NCBI RefSeq assembly: GCF_900111835.1
Contig: NZ_FOJP01000009.1
Location: 208,522 to 272,521, forward strand
DNA: 64,000 bases
DNA from: Metapseudomonas otitidis
GTDB taxonomy: Bacteria > Pseudomonadota > Gammaproteobacteria > Pseudomonadales > Pseudomonadaceae
Direction of reading: 5' to 3'
A program made the translations under genes and the position numbers. Positions 44,604 to 52,074 of this stretch are shown here, piece by piece. The notes beneath the pieces are model-generated. The model saw only the letters and a list, made by a program, of their open reading frames with translations. It was not told the DNA's origin and ran no database searches. Position 1 is the first letter of the stretch. Each line of letters begins with the position of its first letter.

Positions 44604-45721
44604 GGACGCTCCTGGAGAATCAGGTCGGCCGCCCGCTGGGGCATGCTGTACAGGTCGGCATGATCGGCAAAGGCCAGGCCATTGGCCGACCAACGCTGGC
44701 GCGCCGCATCGTCGGTGAGCATCTCGGCGAGCATGCGATTGAGGGTGTCCTGCTCGAAGGGACTGGGCACCACACGGCCGGCCTCGGCCTCATCGATGTA
44801 GTGGGCATAGCCACAGACGTCGGTGACCAGGACCGGCAGGCCGGCCACCAGCGCCTCCAGCAGCACCGTGCCGGTGTTCTCGTTGTAGGCGGGGTGGATA
44901 AGCAGGTCGGCACCCAGCAGGAAGCGCGGGATGTCGCTACGCCCCTTGAGGATGTCCACCTGGTCGGAAATGCCCAGGGCCTTCACCTGCAGCAGGAACG
45001 GCTTGGGGTCGTCCTGGCCGATGACGATCAGCCGGGTGCGCTTGCGCAACTCCCGCGGCAGGGACGCCAGCGCCTTGAGAGAGCGGTCCAGCCCCTTGGT
45101 CTTGAACCCGGAGCCGATCTGCACCAGCAGCCGGTCGTCGTCGGACAGCTTGAACTCCCGGCGGAACTCGGCACGGATGTCCGCCGCATTGGCCGGAGCA
45201 CGACGGTCACTGGCAATGCCCGGTGGCAGCAGATGGAAGCGCGACGCCGGGGTGGCGTAGTGCTTCACGAACAGCGGCTGCTGCACTTCGGAAATCATCA
45301 GCACGTCGGTCTTCGACTCGGGGGCGAACACGGCGCGCTCGTAGTCGGAGAAGTGCTTGTAGCGCCCCCAGCGACGGTACAGGCCGTTGCGCAGGGTCTG
45401 CGCCTTATCCTCGAAGCAGGGGTCGGCGGCGTAGTAGACGTCCAGCCCAGGCATCTTGTTGAAGCCGATCACCCGCTCCACCGGCTGGCGCGCCAGGTCG
45501 GCCTCGACCCAGGCGGTGAACTTCTCGTTGCGCTTGTGGTTGAACAGCGCCTTCACCGGCGCGACCCGCACGTCAAAGCCGTCCGGCACGTCGCCCTCCC
45601 AGATCATGGTGTAGACGCGGATAGCGTGGCCACGACGCTGGCATTCCTGGGCGATGCGCATGAAGTCGCGCTGCAGGCCGCCGAAAGGGAAGTACTTGTA
45701 GAGCACGAAGGCCAGTTGCAT
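44600..45721 (-). CDS. waaG: LPS core glucosyltransferase WaaG family
   Basis: A 373-residue GT4 enzyme adding the first outer-core hexose to heptose II (galactosamine in P. aeruginosa). MQLAFVLYKYFPFGGLQRD is the signature N-terminus, IGSGFKTKGLDRSLKALASL the linker motif, and GTVLLEALVAGLPVLVTDVC the donor site. The start at 45721 overlaps the waaC stop by 1 nt (TGATG). Confidence 0.96.
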   Translation of the reverse strand: MQLAFVLYKYFPFGGLQRDFMRIAQECQRRGHAIRVYTMIWEGDVPDGFDVRVAPVKALFNHKRNEKFTAWVEADLARQPVERVIGFNKMPGLDVYYAADPCFEDKAQTLRNGLYRRWGRYKHFSDYERAVFAPESKTDVLMISEVQQPLFVKHYATPASRFHLLPPGIASDRRAPANAADIRAEFRREFKLSDDDRLLVQIGSGFKTKGLDRSLKALASLPRELRKRTRLIVIGQDDPKPFLLQVKALGISDQVDILKGRSDIPRFLLGADLLIHPAYNENTGTVLLEALVAGLPVLVTDVCGYAHYIDEAEAGRVVPSPFEQDTLNRMLAEMLTDDAARQRWSANGLAFADHADLYSMPQRAADLILQERP

Positions 45722-46782
45722 CAGTGGGAGTCCTCGGTCAGCAGCAGGGCCTCCAGCTGGGTGGCCACCCGCTGCGGGTTCAGCCGGGTGAAGCACAAGG
45801 GCTGCTCGCGCTTGAGGTCGAAGCGACGGCGCTCCTCTTCGCTCGGCTGGTAGGCGCACTGCTTCTTCAGGCAGGGCGCGCAGGGGAAGTCGCTGCCCAG
45901 GTGGACCTGCGAACGCCCGTAGGCACCGGTGAAGCCCGGGTTGGTCGGGCCATAGAGCGACAGGGTCGGCACATCCAGGGCGGCGGCCAGATGCCCCAGC
46001 CCGGTGTCCACGGCCACGCAGGCACGCGCGCCGGCGAGCACCTTGGCCATGCCGGCCAGGGACAGGCGCGGCAGTACGGCGGCGCCATCCAGGCCTTCGG
46101 CGAGGCGTTCGGCCCTGGCCTTCTCTGCGGCATTGCCCCACGGCAAGCGCAGGTTCCAGCCATGCTCGCAAACCCGCTCGGCCAGCTCGCGCCAGTAGGC
46201 TTCGGGCCAGTGCTTGGTGTCCCAGGTGGTGCCGTGGAGGAACAGCAGGTAAGGCGCGGCGCCCGGCGCATCGGCCAGTTGCGCGCGATTCAGGCCGTAG
46301 TCACCGGTGCTCTGTGGCAACGGGTAGTCGAGTGCCTTGGCAAACAGCTGGCGCACTCGCTCGACGGCGTGTTGCCCCCAGGCGACGGCATGGGGCTGGT
46401 CGTAGAAACGCGCGGCGATGGGCTCACGGGCGGACGCGCGATCGAGCCCGGCCACCGGGGCCTTGGCGTAGCGGGTCAGCCAGGCGCTCTTGAACAGCCC
46501 CTGGGCGTCGATCACCAGGTCGTAGCGGGTCTCCCGCAGGCGCCGCTTGAAGCGCCCCCATTCACCGCTGCGCAGGGTCTGGAACAGGTTCTTGCGCCAG
46601 CGGCGGATCGCCACCGGAATGACCTGGGCCACCGCCGGGTGCCAGGCGGGAATCTCGGCGAAGCCTTCCTCCACCACCCAGTCGAACTGGATGCCGGGGA
46701 TGGCACGTGCCGCATCGGTGATGGCCGGCAGCGTGTGGATCACATCGCCAAGGGAAGAGGTTTTGACCAGCAGAACCCTCAT
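45721..46782 (-). CDS. waaC: LPS heptosyltransferase I WaaC
   Basis: A 353-residue GT9 enzyme that adds heptose I to Kdo. VLLVKTSSLGDVIHTLPAI is the N-terminal motif with the catalytic Asp; LLFLHGTTWDTKHWPEAYWR and VAVDTGLGHLAAALDVPTL are the donor-binding motifs. The start at 46782 overlaps waaF by 4 bp (ATGA). The longer frame is waaF out of phase. Confidence 0.96.
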   Translation of the reverse strand: MRVLLVKTSSLGDVIHTLPAITDAARAIPGIQFDWVVEEGFAEIPAWHPAVAQVIPVAIRRWRKNLFQTLRSGEWGRFKRRLRETRYDLVIDAQGLFKSAWLTRYAKAPVAGLDRASAREPIAARFYDQPHAVAWGQHAVERVRQLFAKALDYPLPQSTGDYGLNRAQLADAPGAAPYLLFLHGTTWDTKHWPEAYWRELAERVCEHGWNLRLPWGNAAEKARAERLAEGLDGAAVLPRLSLAGMAKVLAGARACVAVDTGLGHLAAALDVPTLSLYGPTNPGFTGAYGRSQVHLGSDFPCAPCLKKQCAYQPSEEERRRFDLKREQPLCFTRLNPQRVATQLEALLLTEDSH

Positions 46783-47816
46783 CCGGCGACCTCGATCGGG
46801 TCCGCCACCAGGCGCTCGAGGGCCTCGATGACCGGGCGCGGCTTGAGCTGGCGCAGGCAGTTGTAGTGCCCGAAGCGGCAGGTGCGCTCGAAGCACGGAC
46901 TGCACTCCAGCCCCAGGCGGACGATTTCGACGTTCTCGGCCAAGGGCGGCGTGAACTGCGGCGAGGTGGAGCCGTACACGGCCACCAGAGGGCGGTTCAG
47001 GGCGGCGGCGACGTGCATCAGGCCGGAGTCGTTGGAGACCACCGCCTCGGCACAGGAAAGCAGGTCGATGGCTTCGGCCAGGCTGGTCTGCCCGGCCAGG
47101 TTGACCACCTCTTCCCGCAGGCCGGGAATGAGGCGCATGCGGATGTCTTCGCCGCCGGGGTGGTCATTCTTCGAGCCGAACAGCCACACCTGCCAACCGG
47201 CGCGGATCTTCACTTCCGCCACCTTGGCATAGTGTTCGGCCGGCCAGCGCTTGGCCTCGCCGAACTCGGCACCGGGGCACAGGGCCAGGACCGGGCGATC
47301 CAGTCCGAGGCCGAAGCGGTCGAGGGCGGCGTCGCGGCTCTGTGCCTCGATGCGCAGGGACGGGCGTGGATACGGCTGGGGCAGCTCGGCACCAGGCTCG
47401 AATGCCAGCGCCATGAAGCGCTCGATCATCAGCGGGTAACGGGCCTTGTCCAGCGTGCGGATGTCATTGAGTAGGCCGTAGCGCATCTCGCCCTTCCAGC
47501 CCGTGCGCTTGGGAATCCCGGCGAAGAACGGAACCAAGGCCGACTTCAGCGAGTTGGGCAGCAGGATGGCCTGGTCGTACTGGCCGGCCAGGGATTTGCC
47601 GATGCGCCGGCGGGTGGCGAGTTCGAGCACGCCATGCCCAAGCGGGAAGCTCAGCGCCTGGCGGACTTCCGGCATGCGCTCGAGGATGGGGCGGCTCCAC
47701 TCGGGGGCCAGGACGTCGATCTCGCAGTCGCCATGGCGCACCTTCAGACACTGGAAGAGCGTCTGGGCCATCACCATGTCACCGACCCACGAGGGGCCTA
47801 CGATCAGAATTTTCAT
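46779..47816 (-). CDS. waaF: LPS heptosyltransferase II WaaF
   Basis: A 345-residue GT9 enzyme that adds heptose II to heptose I. ILIVGPSWVGDMVMAQTLF is the family N-terminus with the catalytic Asp, LCPGAEFGEAKRWPAEHYAK the donor site, and VVSNDSGLMHVAAALNRPLV the sugar-binding loop. First gene of the tightly overlapping inner-core run that continues to wapQ and the tandem kinase. A 93-bp gap with a hairpin separates it from ilvE. Confidence 0.97.
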   Translation of the reverse strand: MKILIVGPSWVGDMVMAQTLFQCLKVRHGDCEIDVLAPEWSRPILERMPEVRQALSFPLGHGVLELATRRRIGKSLAGQYDQAILLPNSLKSALVPFFAGIPKRTGWKGEMRYGLLNDIRTLDKARYPLMIERFMALAFEPGAELPQPYPRPSLRIEAQSRDAALDRFGLGLDRPVLALCPGAEFGEAKRWPAEHYAKVAEVKIRAGWQVWLFGSKNDHPGGEDIRMRLIPGLREEVVNLAGQTSLAEAIDLLSCAEAVVSNDSGLMHVAAALNRPLVAVYGSTSPQFTPPLAENVEIVRLGLECSPCFERTCRFGHYNCLRQLKPRPVIEALERLVADPIEVAG

Positions 47817-47843
47817 AAGCGGGCAGCTTCACGCCTCAAGCGA

Positions 47844-47889
47844 CAAGCCGCAAGCTCCAAGCGGTCGCCCACTTGCAGCCTGCGGCTTG
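47844..47889. other. Palindromic hairpin between ilvE and waaF
   Basis: CAAGCCGCA (47844-47852) and TGCGGCTTG (47881-47889) form a perfect 9-bp stem, with AGCT and CAAGC-type words repeated in the 28-nt loop and flanks. It lies downstream of ilvE and upstream of waaF on the same strand. It may be a REP-like element or a partial terminator that sets the ilvE/waaF ratio. No T-run. Confidence 0.5.
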
Positions 47890-47909
47890 CGGTATGCAGC
47901 TCAGTCGGA

Positions 47910-48833
47910 TTACTTGACCAGGGTGCGCCATTCACCGTGAGCGGCAGTCTTGCCGGTCACCAGGTCGAAGTAGGCCTTCTGCAGTTTCTCGGTCACCGGG
48001 CCGCGACGGCCGGCACCGATCTGACGGCCATCCACTTCACGGATCGGGGTCACTTCGGCGGCGGTACCGGTGAAGAATGCTTCGTCGGCGATGTACACCT
48101 CGTCGCGGGTGATGCGCTTCTCGACCACCTTGATGCCCAGCTCGCCGGCCAGGGTCAGGACGGTGTTGCGGGTGATGCCGTTGAGGCAGGAGGTCACTTC
48201 CGGGGTGTACACCACGCCATCCTTGACCAGGAAGATGTTCTCGCCCGAGCCCTCGGCCACGTAGCCTTCCGGGTCCAGCAGCATGGCCTCGTCGGCGCCA
48301 CCGGAGATGGCTTCCTGCAGCGCCAGCATGGAGTTGATGTAGTTGCCATTGGCCTTGGCGCGGGTCATGGCGATGTTGACGTGGTGACGGGTGTAGGAGC
48401 TGGTGCGCACCTTGATACCCGCTTCCAGCGCGGCTTCGCCCATGTAGGCGCCCCAGTGCCAGGCGGCGACGATGACGTGCACCTTCAGGCCGGAGGCGCG
48501 CAGGCCCATGCCTTCGCTGCCGAAGAACACCATGGGGCGCAGGTAGGCGCTTTCCAGGCCGTTCTCGCGGACGGCGGCGCGCTGGGCTTCGTTGATCTCC
48601 TCCTTGGTGAAGGGGATCTGCATGTTGAAGATGTGGGCGGAGTCGAACAGGCGGTCGGTGTGGGCCTGCAGGCGGAAGATGGCAGTGCCGTCCGGGGTGT
48701 TGTAGGCGCGCACGCCTTCGAACACGCCCATGCCGTAGTGCAGGGTGTGGGTCAGGACGTGGGTGGTCGCATCGCGCCACGGCACCAGTTCGCCGTCATA
48801 CCAGATCACGCCATCACGGTCGGCCATCGACAT
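47910..48833 (-). CDS. ilvE: Branched-chain amino acid aminotransferase IlvE
   Basis: A 307-residue fold-type IV PLP enzyme, last step of Ile, Leu and Val synthesis. Schiff-base Lys160 in MTRAKANGNYINS, Glu in EGYVAEGSGENIFLV, and EAFFTGTAAEVTPIREVDG near the C-terminus. GGAG stands 8 nt before the ATG at 48833. It lies between glnE and waaF on the same strand; whether it shares their transcript is open. Confidence 0.97.
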   Translation of the reverse strand: MSMADRDGVIWYDGELVPWRDATTHVLTHTLHYGMGVFEGVRAYNTPDGTAIFRLQAHTDRLFDSAHIFNMQIPFTKEEINEAQRAAVRENGLESAYLRPMVFFGSEGMGLRASGLKVHVIVAAWHWGAYMGEAALEAGIKVRTSSYTRHHVNIAMTRAKANGNYINSMLALQEAISGGADEAMLLDPEGYVAEGSGENIFLVKDGVVYTPEVTSCLNGITRNTVLTLAGELGIKVVEKRITRDEVYIADEAFFTGTAAEVTPIREVDGRQIGAGRRGPVTEKLQKAYFDLVTGKTAAHGEWRTLVK

Positions 48834-48886
48834 ATTGCCAGCTCCTCAAGAGTTCGATTGATTCAGCACGGCGAGTTGGCAGGCAG

Positions 48887-51835
48887 TCAGCTCAAGCCCA
48901 ACTCGCGCCAGATCCGCATCACGCCATGGCGTTCCGCCTGGAACTGGTCCCCACTCACCACGCCGGGCTGCTTCTGCAGGGCCAGGCGATGCGCTGCGGA
49001 ACGATAGGCCTTGTAGGCCTCCTGCAGCAGGCTGACGGTCTCGGCGGTCAGCAGTCCCACCGCGCCGAGACCATCCAGAATGCGGATGTTGTCGGTGTAG
49101 CGAACCAGCTCTGGATGCCGTCGCGACCAGGCGAGGGCCGCATATTGCACCATAAATTCGATATCGACGATACCGCCGGCGTCCTGCTTCAGATCGAACG
49201 GCGATGCGGCTTCGAAGGCATTCTCGCCGGTGCCGGCAGCGGTCGAGCGGCTGCCCAGGCTGTCGCGCATCTTGGCGCGCATCTCGCTCACTTCGCGGCG
49301 CAGGGTGTCGATGTCGCGCTCGCGCCCGAGCACCGCCAGGCGGACCGCTTCGAAGGCCGACGCCACGCGCGGGCAGCCCACCAGCACCCGCGCCCGAACC
49401 AGGGCCTGGTGCTCCCAGGTCCAGGCTTCGCTCTCCTGGTAGCGCTGGAAGGCGCCCAGTGAACTCACCAGCAGCCCTGCCGCGCCGGAGGGACGCAGGC
49501 GCATGTCTACTTCGTACAGGTCGCCGGAGGTGGTCTGGGTAGTTAGCAGATGAATGATGCGCTGCCCCAGGCGGGTGAAGAACTGCGCGCCGTCGATGGG
49601 CTTGGCGCCGTCGGTCTCGGCCTGGGGGTCGCCGTCGTGGATGAACACCAGGTCCAGGTCGGAGCCGTGACCGAACTCGAGCCCGCCGACCTTGCCGTAG
49701 CCAACGATGATGAAGTCCGGGTCGCAGGCCGAGCCATCGGCCCGGCGCGGCGTGCCGTGGCGTGCCACGGTGTGACGCCAGGCCAGGGCCAGCACCTGGT
49801 CGAGGATCGCCTCGGCCAGCCAGGTCAGGTAGTCGCTCACCTTCATCAGGGGCAACGTGCCGGCGATTTCCGAGGCCGCGACCCGCAGGCTGTGGGCCAG
49901 CTTGAAGTGCCGCAGCGCTTCCATCTGCTGCTCCAGGTCGTCTTCCGGGATCCGCGTCAGGCGCTCACGCAGCTCGGCCGCCAGTTCGGGTGCCAGCGGC
50001 GGGTGATAGAGACGCCCTTCGTTCAGCAGCTCGTCCAGCAGCAACGGGTAGCGGGCGATCTGCTCGGCGATCCAGGGGCTGGCCGCGCAGAGGGTGATCA
50101 GGCGTTCCAGGGCGCCCGGATTCTCGGTCAAGAGGACCAGGTAGGCAGAGCGGCGCGCGACCTTTTCCACCAGCGGCAGTACCCGCTCCAGCACCAGGTC
50201 GGGGGTGGCATGCTCGACGGTCATTGCCAGCAGCCGGGGGATGAAGGCGTCCATCCGCTCGCGCCCCAGGCGCTGCATGGCACGCAGCTGGGGGCCGTTG
50301 CGCAGGTCGGTGAGGCGCTTGAAGGCAGCCGGGGCATCACGAAAGCCCGCTTCCTCCAGTTGGCGCTCGGCGCTTTCAGGGTCCAGCGCCTCCTCCCAGA
50401 GCGGCAGCCATTCGGCACCGATGCAGGCTTCACCGGCACCGCCGGCCTCGTCCTCATCGGGATCGGCAATCACCTGCTGGAAATGCCACCCCACCCGGCC
50501 CCGCCAATACATCAGGCGCTCATGGAACGCCGCCCAATCGTCGAAGCCCATGATGAAGGCAACGCGTGCGCGGTCCAGCTCGTCGTCCGGCAGCATCTGG
50601 GTCTGGCGATCAGCGATGGCCTGCAGGGCGTGCTCGGTGTAGCGCAGGAAGGCATAGCCTTCGCGCAACTCGTCGACCACCTTGCCAGGCAGATAGCCCT
50701 GGCCCGCGAGTGTGGCCAGGACCTTCAGCAACGGACGCTGCTGCAGGCTGAGGTCGCGCCCGCCATGGATGAGCTGGAAGGCCTGGGCGATGAACTCCAC
50801 CTCGCGGATGCCACCCGAGCCGAGCTTGACGTTCTCGGTCATGCCCTTGCGGCGGACTTCCTGCTGGATCAGTTGCTTCATCGAGCGCAGCGCCTCGATG
50901 GCCGAGAAGTCCAGGTAGCGGCGGTAGACGAACGGCCGCAGCATCTCCAGCAGTTGCGCCCCGGCAACCGGGTCGCCCCCCACCACACGGGCCTTGATCA
51001 TCGCGTAGCGCTCCCAGTCCCGCCCCTGGTCCTGGTAGTACTGCTCCAGCGCATTGAAGCTGAGCACCAGCGCGCCGGAGGAACCGTAGGGGCGCAGGCG
51101 CATGTCGACACGGAACACGAACCCATCGACGGTGATGGCATCCAACGCCTTGATCAGGCGCTGCCCGAGGCGGATGAAGAACTCCTGGTTGTCCAGCGCA
51201 CGGCGCGCGCCTTCCGTCTCGCCGCCCTCCGGATAGCCGAAGATCAGGTCGATGTCGGAGGACAGGTTCAGCTCATGCGCCCCCAGCTTGCCCATGCCCA
51301 GGATGACCATGTGCTGCGGCTGCCCTGACCGTCGGCCCATGGGCGTACCGAACTGGGCGCAGTGGCGCGGGTAGAGCCAGTGGTAGGCACGATCGATACA
51401 GGCGTCGGCGAGGTCGGAGAGGTCGCGGCAGGTTTCGGCGAGATCGGCCTGGCGAGTCAGGTCGCGCCAGATGATGCGCACCTGCTGCTGGTTGCGAAAA
51501 CGCCGCAGGCAGCGGCCTAGCGCCTCATCGTCTGCGCAATCGACAAGGAGTTCATCAATTTTTGTACACAATCCTCCAGATTCGAGTGTACATTCAAGCC
51601 CGCCCGACTCCACCAACTGCACCAGCAGGGCCGGATCGCGACGCACCTGTTCAGCCACGAAGTCACTGGCTGCACAGACCCGGCGAAACGCCTCCCAGCG
51701 TGCCTCGGGCCACTGCTCGAAGGTCGCGCGCAGCGATTCGGGGAGGTGCTCGAGCCCGGCAAGAAAGCTGGTGCGGGCGCGCTCGGCAAGGGGTTGCAGC
51801 AGGTGGGGCAGGGCGACAAGCGGGGGCAGGCTCAT
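48887..51835 (-). CDS. glnE: Glutamine synthetase adenylyltransferase/deadenylylase GlnE
   Basis: A 982-residue bifunctional enzyme that adenylylates and deadenylylates glutamine synthetase under PII control. N-terminal nucleotidyltransferase-fold domain with LSSDIDLIFGYPEGG (about 212-226) for AMP removal; C-terminal domain with GHGSDLDLVFIHDGD for AMP addition; regulatory linker between. Length is usual. A short patch near codons 81-100 uses AT-rich, rare codons (ESGGLECT / ESGGLCTK), unlike the rest of the gene. Divergent from aceE. Confidence 0.96.
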   Translation of the reverse strand: MSLPPLVALPHLLQPLAERARTSFLAGLEHLPESLRATFEQWPEARWEAFRRVCAASDFVAEQVRRDPALLVQLVESGGLECTLESGGLCTKIDELLVDCADDEALGRCLRRFRNQQQVRIIWRDLTRQADLAETCRDLSDLADACIDRAYHWLYPRHCAQFGTPMGRRSGQPQHMVILGMGKLGAHELNLSSDIDLIFGYPEGGETEGARRALDNQEFFIRLGQRLIKALDAITVDGFVFRVDMRLRPYGSSGALVLSFNALEQYYQDQGRDWERYAMIKARVVGGDPVAGAQLLEMLRPFVYRRYLDFSAIEALRSMKQLIQQEVRRKGMTENVKLGSGGIREVEFIAQAFQLIHGGRDLSLQQRPLLKVLATLAGQGYLPGKVVDELREGYAFLRYTEHALQAIADRQTQMLPDDELDRARVAFIMGFDDWAAFHERLMYWRGRVGWHFQQVIADPDEDEAGGAGEACIGAEWLPLWEEALDPESAERQLEEAGFRDAPAAFKRLTDLRNGPQLRAMQRLGRERMDAFIPRLLAMTVEHATPDLVLERVLPLVEKVARRSAYLVLLTENPGALERLITLCAASPWIAEQIARYPLLLDELLNEGRLYHPPLAPELAAELRERLTRIPEDDLEQQMEALRHFKLAHSLRVAASEIAGTLPLMKVSDYLTWLAEAILDQVLALAWRHTVARHGTPRRADGSACDPDFIIVGYGKVGGLEFGHGSDLDLVFIHDGDPQAETDGAKPIDGAQFFTRLGQRIIHLLTTQTTSGDLYEVDMRLRPSGAAGLLVSSLGAFQRYQESEAWTWEHQALVRARVLVGCPRVASAFEAVRLAVLGRERDIDTLRREVSEMRAKMRDSLGSRSTAAGTGENAFEAASPFDLKQDAGGIVDIEFMVQYAALAWSRRHPELVRYTDNIRILDGLGAVGLLTAETVSLLQEAYKAYRSAAHRLALQKQPGVVSGDQFQAERHGVMRIWRELGLS

Positions 51836-51895
51836 GGTCTATCCTGTGATCGGCGCGCGCCGGGCCTCGGTTCCAGAGGCCTCGCATCGTGGATC

Positions 51896-51962
51896 TGTAG
51901 TTTTACTACGAAAGATTGTGCCCAGAGAGCTGAATCCGCCGTCGATTTGTAGTAAAACTACA
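51896..51962. promoter_or_regulatory. Two copies of a palindromic operator between glnE and aceE
   Basis: TGTAGTTTTACTACG (51896-51910) and TGTAGTAAAACTACA (51948-51962) are two copies, inverted to each other, of the palindrome TGTAGT-N3-ACTACA. Their centres are 52 bp apart, about five helical turns. Each sits nearer to one of the two divergent genes. The rest of the gap is GC-rich, so these AT-rich dyads stand out. A dimeric regulator bound at both could loop the region. The form resembles HexR-type (RpiR family) sites of gammaproteobacteria, but this is not established here. Confidence 0.7.
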
Positions 51963-52074
51963 CAAGGCCGGTTCGACCCCCCGGTTAATCCAAGAATTAG
52001 CTTCTGCCTGCCCAAAAGGCCGGCAGTGAACATAGGCATCCGATTCTGGAAGCCTTTCCGCCCTGGAGCAAGCC

